This document shows, piece after piece, positions 56,340 to 64,000 of a stretch of DNA of 64,000 nt; within the stretch, counting starts at the first letter, position 1; the number at the start of each line of letters is the position of its first letter. A model generated the notes under the pieces. It saw nothing but the letters and a program-made list of their open reading frames with translations. It was not told the origin of the DNA and did not search any database. The DNA is from Isoetes taiwanensis (taxonomy: Eukaryota > Streptophyta > Lycopodiopsida > Isoetales > Isoetaceae). The stretch covers positions 8,082,655 through 8,146,654 of the forward strand of contig JAJEKV010000054.1 of assembly GCA_021234155.1 (NCBI GenBank). Direction: 5' to 3'. The position numbers were made by a program, and so were the translations under genes.

Positions 56340-56925
56340 TGTGACGACCATACGGATATTCGTATCATACGAATATTATACTCGTATGTACATAAGATGG
56401 TCGTCCACAGATGCAAAAGGGTAGATGCACAAAACAAAATTTGAACTCGCAACCTTCCAGTTGCAAGTCACACATCCTTGCCAAGTGCGCTACCAATATT
56501 TATTAAAGATATTCCTTCATGTCTTTCTCATATGTGGAAGTATCTTCAGGAGGTTCTAGAATATTCTAGAACCTAAATGCATGCGCGACACTTGGCGCGA
56601 TCTCATGCATTGAAGTGGCGCGATTCTGACCGTTGGCCTAGATATATAAGGAGGCACCTCCTTTTTGTCGAACCATTCCGGTTCCACGCCAATCTTGAGC
56701 CTTCTAGGCATCTCTGCTTGCCTTCGGGCTATTGTACTCTTGATTCCTGTTCATATATCAAATTCTTTGCCGATCTTGGCATATTTCTTCCATATTTCTT
56801 GCGTATTTTCCACGTATTTTCCTTGTTTTCGCGTAGGTTCATGATAGTTTGAACTGGAATCCCTTACCGGTTCTTGCCTGCTCTGATCTTAAGCATTTTT
56901 TTTGCTCATATTTGGTGATTTTATA
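56340..56925 (+). repeat. Probable 5' LTR and leader of the Tcn1-like element
   Basis: Non-coding region before gag. It contains a palindrome-rich left part (TACGGATATTCGTATCATACG, 56353), a 22-base perfect palindrome of heat-shock-element type (56552-56573), and TATATAA at 56643-56649 about 70 bases later, a plausible promoter. LTR ends could not be fixed because no second copy lies in the window. Confidence 0.5.
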
Positions 56926-56928
56926 TCT

Positions 56929-57837
56929 ATGGTGAAGGTTTCGACTTTATTACAGCAGGTCCAACAGCTTGTTCAAGTATGCTAGCAGTTGCAGTTGGAC
57001 AATAAAGAGCTTAAGGAACGTATTGCTTCACATGAATCTACTTCTAGCTCGGGATTGAGGCTATCAGAGCCTAAGATCAGCCTGCCAGAGAAGTTTGACG
57101 ACACTCGGTCCAAACTCCGCGGTTTTTTGAATCAGATCAGGCTTGTGATTCAGCTCCATCCTCATAGATATCCCACGACCCAGGAATAAGTGGGGCTGAT
57201 TGGTTTACTTCTCACAGGGCCAGCTCTAAGTTGGTTTGCTCCTTTATTAGAGAAAAGAGCTCCAGAGTTGTAAGATTTTGCTGCTTTCACTGCAGCGCTC
57301 GAGGCATGCTTTGGAGACACCGATCATCAGCGCACAGCCGTCACAAAACTTTGCAATCTAAGGCAAGGCTCTCGTCCAGCTTCAGTATATGCATCAGAAT
57401 TTCGTCAAATTGCGGTAGATACTTCCTGGGATGATGTTGCACTTCGAGATTGTTTCCGAAGGGGGTTATGAGAGGATGTGAAAGATATGTTGTTGTCTAT
57501 GGAGGACCCTTAGACTTTGGAAGAAGCCATCAGATTTGCAGTTCGATGTGATGATCGGCTCTTCGAACGTAGGCAAGAGAGACGTAGTCAGATCTTCCCA
57601 ATCACACAAGCGCCAGTAGCTACGCCTTCTTCGGTCTCATCTGTAGAATCTAGCAGGTCTGGACCCGAGCCTATACAAATTGATCGGGTAGTTCGAGGAT
57701 CTTTATCTGCCGCCGAGAAGCAGCGTCGGAGAGAGGCTAATCTTTGCCTCTACTGTGGAGGAGCTGGCCATATTGCTCATGGATGCCCTGTGAAGCGCCC
57801 AAATCAGTCGGAAAACTTCAGGGGCTGGTCCGAGTAG
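56929..57837 (+). pseudogene. Tcn1-like gag with premature stops
   Basis: Gag polyprotein of a Ty3/gypsy element. ATG at 56929 opens MVKVSTLLQQVQQLVQV; the same frame, broken by about five stops (several in places where CAG or CGA would be expected), continues SEPKISLPEKFDDTRSKLRG, ASVYASEFRQIAVDTSWDDV, EEAIRFAVRCDDRLFERRQE, a regular CX2CX4HX4C knuckle (CLYCGGAGHIAHGC, about 57739-57780) and ends at 57835. The domain order matches chromovirus gag of Tcn1/sushi type. It is the 5' half of the element whose pol lies at 42826-44118. Confidence 0.8.
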
Positions 57838-57849
57838 TAGGAGTCTCTT

Positions 57850-58175
57850 GTCGGCTGGCCACCTTTTCTCAGACTCCTTTCACATTTCTGGACATGTTTA
57901 TTCCATCAGATAAGGTCAGCAAGGCATTCTTCATCCCTATATCATTGAAATCAAAGGTTGGAAGATTGGAAGTGTTGGCGCAACTTGATTGTGGTGCAAA
58001 TGCTTGCTTTATGGATAATGCGTTTGCCAGTAAGCACGCAATCCCTAGAAGCAAGGTTGAGCAACCCAGTTCTGTCAAAGTGATTGATGGATGGGAGATC
58101 TCCTCGGGTGCAGTCACAGAATGTACTGCACCTCTTCAGGTTTTGTTCGAGGGAGTTTCTTGTAGTATTTCCTTC
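57850..58175 (+). pseudogene. Tcn1-like aspartic protease, cut at 3' end
   Basis: Retroviral-type protease that would process Gag-Pol. It lies in another frame than gag (offset +2): PISLKSKVGRLEVLAQLDCG with the LDCGAN active-site motif (normally DSGA; C replaces the serine), then FMDNAFASKHAIP and LQVLFEGVSCSISF. The frame ends exactly at TTC (58173-58175), where the TIR-like sequence starts. In other elements the next residues are those found at 44118 leftward on the minus strand. Confidence 0.8.
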
Positions 58176-58250
58176 CATTAGGGCGGATTTGGGGTCTCAA
58201 AATGGCCTCCTATCAGCCATTCCACGTCATATTTCCGCTCCTTTTTTCCC
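58176..58250 (+). repeat. TIR-like end of a large element, arm L
   Basis: CATTAGGGCGGATTTGGGG then TCTCAAAATGGCC, the same sequence as at 44119, with looser similarity for about 50 more bases (TTCCACGTCA, CGCTCCTTTTTT). Confidence 0.7.
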
Positions 58251-58674
58251 ATGCCACCTAGGATACCAAACTCTCATAATTACAGATTTGCTTGGAATAT
58301 TCTCCCGGAATAAGGGGGACCATATGTATTTAATTTTGTTGGTTGTCAGACAGAATGATGCAACACATGGCGCTTCTAAAAAGCCACTTGCATTATAGCA
58401 TACCAGCAACTCATGACGGTGTCTCTTGGTTTGTCAGATACCAAGAATGTGCATCACCGATTCTTATCTTGCACTTTTTTCATTTAGAGGCCATGGCCAT
58501 ACAAGCTTCCCGCCTTCTACATTTCAAAATTTGATGTGTAGGTTGAAGCTTTGTATCAGACTTTCGTTTCGAGGCGCTGCGATTGCGCCTTAAAAGTTCG
58601 TAACCGGGATCTTTACTTCATCCCAATACAGGCTTCCTGCCCCCTTACAATTCGAATTTTGAATTTGCTTAATG

Positions 58675-58680
58675 TATAAA
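58675..58680 (+). promoter_or_regulatory. TATA box before the 58.9-kb gene
   Basis: TATAAA in GTATAAAAGCATGG, about 195 bases before the ATG at 58875. A short UTR would fit. Confidence 0.4.
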
Positions 58681-58874
58681 AGCATGGATTGTAGGAGAAT
58701 GGACTTTTCGATTTCCATATGCACGTTGCAAATAGGTTAGTACGGACGTTCGGCTCACACGAAGCGAATTGTGCTGGGGCATACAAATTGTACACCTTCA
58801 TTTTGCGCCGATGCGATCCACTTGATATGCAAGCTCAAATGATGTGTGGATAAGGATCCAACCGACTCACGAAT

Positions 58875-61475
58875 ATGCTCCGGTCTTCAATCGCAAAAAG
58901 GAGGTCTAAAAATAAGAACTTAGACCTCGACATGTTGCGTCTTGCGGGCTCAAAAAGTGTCGACATCCGGGCGGATGGCGGTTTATATCCATTGGATCCA
59001 TTGAGTGGCAAAAACCGAGTCATTTGGGACGTTTCAAGTTTAGTCCGATTTTATGGTGGCGGTAACTCGGCCTCTTGGGATATTGTGAGAGATTGAGAGA
59101 GGATGAAGGCATTGAATCGAATCTGAGTTCCTTGAGATGAGCTGCTTCCGATTGTCACAAGAGAATTATAACTTAAACCAGCAGCTCTTTTTTCTCTCGC
59201 TTCATTACTCCACTGTAATGAAGGAAAGGAATGACGGCTTGGGGAGGGAAACTTCTTTGAGATACGAAGTGGACAAGTCCAAATTGGTGATAGGGCAGCT
59301 GCAAGAAAAGATCCAAGAGCTCGAAAGAGCAAACTTTGGGCTTCAATGTAGGTTAAAGAATTTGAAGAAAACACCCCTTGGCTTGCGAGAAAGGAAGAAG
59401 CACTTTCGACCGATAGAGGAACTGAAGTTTGGATCAGGTGCATTCAGACGCAGGGTCACGGCCACAAGGTCCGTTTACAACACTAGCAAAGGCCAATTAA
59501 GATCTGGGGAAACTAGAAGCAATCTTGGTTACGTAGTGAAGAATCTAGCGACAAACAGGGAGATAGTGGACATGATTTGTCAGCCCTACAACTCTTCTCT
59601 CAAGAAGATGGTATTGGAAATGGTACTAGGAGAGATCTACAAGAAGTTAGAAGCGACAGATGTACAGACTGTTTGTGATGATGTAGGCATCAGTAGGCTT
59701 GGTTACCGTTCTCTATTCAAGCCATTCCACGAAGCGTTGAAAAGAATGGGCACAAAAAAGTATTCGCTCCACGTCCACAAATTGTCGAGAATACAAGGGT
59801 TACTAGGACAAAGATGGTGTATGCCATATTAGGAGAGATGCACCACGTTGAATGTGCTGATCCTGCCATAGCCATAAAAGATAAGAATGGCAAGGATTGT
59901 TGTGATATAGTTGGAATGAATGAAGCATAATAATCTTTGGGTTGACCTGGTTACTCTCTTACAATTCCTTGTCAAATATTATGACTTAACAGATTTGCGA
60001 GAAACTAATGGTGAGGTTGAAGTTTGCATAAAATTGGATGAAATGGAACCGACCAAGTTTGAGAAGTATGAGAGGGTATCCGTTGTCATCATGAATAGAG
60101 CAATTGAGAATGCAATTGCACATGCTAAATCAAAGAGCAACAAGAATAATAAAAAAAGATGTAGAGGTGTGGGGACGAGGAGAAGAAGCGTGCCAAAAAA
60201 TGGTTCTCATGTCAATCGAAGATGACACACGGTGGTTAGGTCTCTTTAAAGTTCAGAGACGAAACCCACGAGGTATTGAAATGGGTGTTCAATCAAACCT
60301 GACATCCGAGTCTAATATCTAGATTCGAGGGGGGGAAAAAATTGCAAGTAGATCACTATGGATCTTACAAAGTAATTTTTCACTTGGCGTCTGATTTAAA
60401 AGCGAGAAAGCAATGTACAACATAAGTGGAGGAGGACAAGGAACATGCAAAAGTTATGCATCTTTTGCAATCATGCAAGGAAGTCAATCTTGGGAAGGCT
60501 GTTTCAACCTTGTCCCTTAACCAAGCAAATGCTCCTAATAGAGGAGAAGAAGATCCCAAGTTCCATGGCATTTTCCCCATTCCATTAGAGAGGGTTCATA
60601 TCCGCACTTTGCACGGCTTTGTGAGAATCATCGACAAGATGATATTTTTGAGCTCTGATTCGTGTGGAACATTTCGAGACAAGAAGAGAAGAGAGGAAGG
60701 AATTCGTAGAGTTGAACATGTTCTATCGAAGCGAGGTTTGCATGGTGGCAATGTAAGATTAGAGCTTCGATGAGAAGCGGGCGGGAAGAACAAGTGTGCC
60801 TCGTAAGGTGTCAATTGGAGGGGTGAAAGCTTCGATGCTTCATAAAGAATCATAGAGAGGCTCTCGAGCGGAAACCGGATGGGAGAAAAGGTCTATGAAT
60901 TTGGAAAATTCTTTGGTTGATGCGGAGCAGGACCGCCTGAGATGGCGTTCGATTCGGCATTGAGGAAAAAAAAAAAAAAAGCATGGGATGCATTATGCGA
61001 ATTGTTCCCATACATTCGGAGAATGGACCTCACAAGAGAAGATGAGAAATGTTAGGTGCAAGCGAATAACAAATTTATTAGAGCTTTCATAGACGCATGG
61101 GGGGAGAGTGAAGTCACGCACTACTTGCACATCTTTTGGGCTCATGCACCTTGGTTTTTAGGAAGTATGGAAGCCCTAGCGATTGTGGAGTGCACAAGGC
61201 ATGGAGAAGTCGCATAAACAAGCTAAAATAGCCTTTCATCGTAACACTCAAAGAGGGGGTGGAAATGTGGGAACCAACCGACATAGTGGTTTTATAGAAG
61301 GGCGATGGCTAAATACGACAAGAAGGTCGCTTTAAGGAGCAACCCGTAAGTCGTAAACACCATTGGCATAACGTTGAAGAGAAAACGGAAAGTTGCTTGG
61401 CAAAATTCTAGTGCCCCACTAGCATCGCAACAGTGGAGATCTAAGAGACAAAGAATCGGTAAAGTATACTTGTAA
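58875..61475 (+). pseudogene. Large degenerate gene, candidate transposase
   Basis: At least six frames must be followed for about 850 codons. Pieces: 58875-59096 (ATG; GGLYPLDPLSGKNRVIWDVS, FYGGGNSASWDIVRD); 59137-59800 (coiled coil QLQEKIQELERANFGLQ, then SGAFRRRVTATRSVYN, RSGETRSNLGYVVKNLATNR, VCDDVGISRLGYRSLFKPFH); 59815-59930 (ECADPAIAIKDKNGKDCCDI); 59930-60225; 60426-60773 (EEDPKFHGIFPIPLERVHIR, TLHGFVRIIDKM); 61075-61220 (FIRAFIDAWGESEVTHYLHI, FWAHAPWFLGSMEALAIVEC) and on to a TAA near 61474. The last block resembles the C-terminal parts of repeat-encoded transposase-like proteins seen in animals and protists (memory of the pattern only). The catalytic residues are not proven. It is the largest gene of the proposed element. 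Confidence 0.5.
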
Positions 61476-61486
61476 TGTGTAGCATG

Positions 61487-61622
61487 TTCACACGCGACGC
61501 CAAGTACTTGCCTCCAACCTTGTTTGCACAACCGTAGCGTCGTGTGATCTTATTTTGTATCATACTGTATGAGCGATTGGAGTTCGCTATTGCTTGCATT
61601 TATGTGGCTTGGCGTCGTGTGA
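61487..61622. promoter_or_regulatory. Cluster of three TCACACGACGCC boxes
   Basis: One box reads on + (TTCACACGCGACGCC, 61487-61501), just after the end of the + strand gene. Two read on - (complement of GCGTCGTGTGATC, 61537-61549, and GGCGTCGTGTGA, 61611-61622), downstream of the minus-strand gene ending at 61706. Other boxes: 44835, 58755, 62457, 63601. Confidence 0.55.
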
Positions 61623-61705
61623 AGCTTTACAAGATAATAATAAAAAAGGTTACTTTTGATTAAAGTTGTGAAAAAATGTTACATTGAAAAACAAAATACA
61701 ATGAC

Positions 61706-62178
61706 TCATTGTTGCTCCGGTCGCGAGCTCTTCTTCATTATCTTCATCATCATCATCAGCTCGTCCTCGTCTTCGTCTTCATCTCTTCTCCTCAAGCGAG
61801 CAATCACCCTATCCAAAGCGTTCCTCCAATCTACCCACCATCTCTTTGTACATGTGTCGCTCTGTCCCAATAGCACAAGCGTGTTCCTCTGCTGAATTAG
61901 CAACCTCGTTGCCGTCATAACCACCTCGGTCGCGGTTGTTGGGGCATCCCCTCAATCGACCTTCTATTCAACGCTTTGATTTGCCTCTCACGGCTCTGAA
62001 GCATGAGAAGGTTGAATTCATTCTCTTCTTCTTTACGCTGAATTGTATTTGGCGTTTTCCTTTAGAAAATCATCTTGCTCCTTCAACCTCTTCATTAGAA
62101 CACCCAACACTATGTCATAAGGGAGTTCTATCCTCTTGCATTTTCCCTTATCAGCGGTTGAGGATGTGGAGGCCATAG
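61706..62178 (-). pseudogene. Coiled-coil protein gene with two frameshifts
   Basis: ATG near 62176: MASTSSTADKGKCKRIELPY then DIVLGVLMKRLKEQDDFLKE. The frame shifts near 62045 to a polar helix (ENEFNLLMLQSRERQIKALN), shifts again near 61930, and ends TATRLLIQQRNTLVLLGQSD … RWWVDWRNALDRVIARLRRR with an acidic/Met-rich tail and stop at 61706. Total about 155 residues. The N-terminus resembles that of the next gene (62622-63038), suggesting paralogy. Antisense to the candidate transposase. Confidence 0.5.
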
Positions 62179-62621
62179 ATGACAAATGGGAGGGACGTTA
62201 AGATTATAGAAGTGAGGAGCAAAGACTCTAACCGGCGGAAGGAGCACAATGCAAGGACCTCAATTTATACATATTGGCGCTTGAACATATTAAACATACG
62301 TCATTTTCTTTGCGCATGTGTCGGCGGATACATCGGTTGTCCGCTAGAACACATTAATGGTATTGTCTGCTGGAACACATTAATAACTATTCTAACTACA
62401 CTGTATCACACCACGCGAAATCTGCACACGAGCTTTAAAACCCTATGAAGGGTTTCGCTTCGTGTGATCTGTCTTGTCATTCTCTCTACCACGGATATTG
62501 AAAATTAAAAATAGGAAACGTAATATTCGGCACATTTGTCAAAAACTTTTCCCATTGAGAAATAAAATAATTACAAACATTAAAAAAAAAAAAACGCGCC
62601 CCTCTAGGAGGAACCCGATGC

Positions 62622-63038
62622 CTATGATCGCCGGGCAAGCTCTTTCTGGAGGGCAGTGATAATTTTTTTCTGCTCCTCCAACATGATTGCCTGCTCCGCA
62701 ACCACGTTCTCATATTCCGCAACCTTATCTTCCCGCTCATCGAGTTGAGCTCGGGCAGCCTCTCCCGCTTCGATTGCGGCCCTAAGCCTCTCTTGGAGGT
62801 TATATCTCATGGCGCGCAATTCGCGGTCTAAGGCAGCCCGCTGATTATCATGCACTAAAATCACCTCCCTATAGAGGGCGACCTTGTCCTCTGCCGCAAC
62901 CAGCTTGGCGACGTCTTCATCATTCTTTTCTTTTAGAAGGCGGATCCGTTCCTCCACTTCAGCACGAATGTTCTTAATTTCCTTGACCAGAACTTGAGAC
63001 AAGATCTCGGCAGGGATGGAACTGGAGCTGGAGGCCAT
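62622..63038 (-). CDS. Coiled-coil protein of the large element
   Basis: Intact 138-residue frame from ATG (63038) to stop. After a serine-rich start (MASSSSSIPAEILSQVLVKE) nearly the whole protein is heptad-like: IRAEVEERIRLLKEKNDEDV, EDKVALYREVILVHDNQRAA, LQERLRAAIEAGEAARAQLD, VVAEQAIMLEEQKKIITALQ. No signal peptide or membrane segment. A TATATAAA box on the minus strand (plus coordinates 63129-63136) lies about 90 bases upstream. The function is unknown; a role as a structural or DNA-binding partner of the transposase would be a guess. The preserved frame among broken neighbours is notable. Confidence 0.6.
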   Translation of the reverse strand: MASSSSSIPAEILSQVLVKEIKNIRAEVEERIRLLKEKNDEDVAKLVAAEDKVALYREVILVHDNQRAALDRELRAMRYNLQERLRAAIEAGEAARAQLDEREDKVAEYENVVAEQAIMLEEQKKIITALQKELARRS

Positions 63039-63128
63039 TGAAAGTGATGGGAGAATAGGAGAGATGGCTGAGGGCGGATGTGGTAGAACAGGAGATGGCG
63101 GATAGGAGAAGACAAAGGCCTCCGACGT

Positions 63129-63136
63129 TTTATATA
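63129..63136 (-). promoter_or_regulatory. TATA box of the 62.6-63.0 kb gene
   Basis: TATATAAA on the minus strand in TCTATATAAAACG, 91 bases before the ATG, followed by a pyrimidine-rich leader. Confidence 0.5.
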
Positions 63137-63600
63137 GAAACTAGAGATACGTTGGAATCACGGTTGAAGTACCGATAAAGTTGTGTAATAATCCCACGAG
63201 GCGAAATTATAGCATGCAATTAGGCAAGCGGTAGCCTATGTTAGCATCATGGGATCCGTTATATCCCTAGCCAAATCTTTGTATGCGGGCCGTACAAAAA
63301 AATGATGTTATTGTGGCGGCGCATGCCACGTCCTTGGCATGGCGTTGTCATCCACATGCCCATATGTGAATAGGCGTTGTCATCCACATGCCACGTGCTT
63401 TGGGTCTTTGGCGCTTGCCAATCCTAGATATGACTAATTAGCATTTACGCAAGTTATCACATAATCTAGCTAGATATTTGTGCTACATATAGTTTTCCAT
63501 TAATAAATTAGGAATTTATACATACAACGAGGTATGCGTTATGGAGATCATCGACGCGAAATCCATTGATTGCTACCTAATTGCAAGCATGGCATTTCAA
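63137..63600. other. Non-coding spacer between coiled-coil genes
   Basis: Contains a short direct repeat, GGCGTTGTCATCCACATGCC (63342 and 63373). No gene seen. Confidence 0.4.
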
Positions 63601-63741
63601 GGCGTCGTGATCTTTTAATAAAACAAAACAAGAGAACAGATAGAAGCAAGAAATAGAGAAAACTTTTCTTTGAAACAAAAAATATATATACAATGGCTAG
63701 GGATCTTCATGATCCTGTAGCTGATTTTGATGATCCTGTAG

Positions 63742-64000
63742 CTAAAGTCGTAAAGCTGCGTTCTCATCCTCCGCAGCTCGAAGCTTCTTCTCTATATCTT
63801 CTAACGCCTGTGAAATATTGTGTGCAGTTAAAACTGCCTCGACCCTACGGCTATTGGCCTCTCGGTTCCTGGTGAGTGTTGCCGCGAGCTCAATGTCTCG
63901 CTCATGCAGCAGCCCCCTCGTGAATTCTAACCTGTCGACCGCCTCGATCTTCTCGGCGACGAGACGGCTGCTTTCGCGTGAATCTCGTCGAGCAAGGCAT
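63742..64000 (-). CDS. Coiled-coil protein gene, 5' part beyond the window
   Basis: On the minus strand a frame is open from the window end (codon 63999-63997) to a TAG at 63744-63742, 85 residues: SRLVAEKIEAVDRLEFTRGL, HERDIELAATLTRNREANSR, ISQALEDIEKKLRAAEDENA. It is helix- and charge-rich like the 62622 gene, so probably a third member of the set. Its start lies outside the window. A TCACACGACGCC-like box (63601-63612) lies 130 bases past its stop. A duplicated GATCCTGTAGCTGATTTTGAT/GATCCTGTAGCTAAAG follows the coding end. Confidence 0.5.
   Translation of the reverse strand, partial: CLARRDSRESSRLVAEKIEAVDRLEFTRGLLHERDIELAATLTRNREANSRRVEAVLTAHNISQALEDIEKKLRAAEDENAALRL

Noticed and set aside
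58176-64000. Endogenous giant-virus insertion
   Set aside because: The recurring gene-boundary box and multiple genes suggested it, but no viral core gene (capsid, polymerase, packaging ATPase) is seen, and the ends look like transposon termini.

Overview
The window looks like gene-poor, repeat-dominated nuclear DNA of a land plant. The signs are a SAUR-type auxin-response gene, LTR-retrotransposon primer sites of the usual plant tRNA-Met type (TGGTATCAGAGC), a CACTA-family MITE, a Pif1-type Helitron helicase, and Ty3/gypsy remnants that resemble the Tcn1-like chromovirus lineage. That lineage is known mainly from mosses, lycophytes and ferns, so I lean towards a non-seed plant. This is inference; no rRNA, organelle or species marker is present. 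No complete tRNA, rRNA, CRISPR array or bacterial operon is seen.

Layout. 1-12.2 kb holds remnants: a dispersed repeat (1-1.56 kb and again 8.8-9.5 kb), a poly(A)-tailed retroposed sequence, two fold-back repeats, a gypsy integrase and a degenerate Helitron helicase. 12.27-12.70 kb is an intact SAUR-like gene, the best ordinary host gene. 13.5-14.4 kb and 25.35-25.9 kb are two copies of one repeat; the first carries nested inverted-repeat insertions. 17.4 kb is a CACTA MITE. 19.3-22.0 kb is a gag fragment running into a pogo/Tigger-like DDE transposase with one frameshift. 23.9-25.35 kb, 28.6-29.8 kb, 38.3-38.7 kb, 46.1 kb, 47.4-48.5 kb and 50.2-50.7 kb are LINE fragments. 27.8-28.4 kb is a TRIM element with three LTRs. 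31.9-36.0 kb is a gag-only LTR element with composite LTRs and a target-site duplication (TSD). 37.66-37.88 kb looks like a terminal exon.

The most unusual part is 42.8-46 kb plus 56.3-64 kb. A Tcn1-like retroelement is present as two complementary halves: gag-protease on + at 56.9-58.18 kb, and the end of protease plus RT on - at 42.83-44.12 kb. Both halves stop at the same sequence, CATTAGGGCGGATTTGGGG, which faces outward as the terminal inverted repeat of an inserted element would. Behind these ends lies DNA unlike the rest of the window: a degenerate gene of roughly 800-900 codons (58.9-61.5 kb) that may be the element's transposase, then a series of antisense coiled-coil genes (61.7-64.0 kb). 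A box reading TCACACGACGCC in the sense direction recurs downstream of most of the coding regions there. I propose this as a large, rearranged, possibly undescribed multigene DNA transposon.

The mobile elements do not form a pathway. The window records repeated, nested insertion by LINEs, LTR elements and DNA transposons. Most coding remnants carry stops or frameshifts; the exceptions are the SAUR gene, the 381-residue gag of the gag-only element, and the coiled-coil gene at 62.6-63.0 kb.
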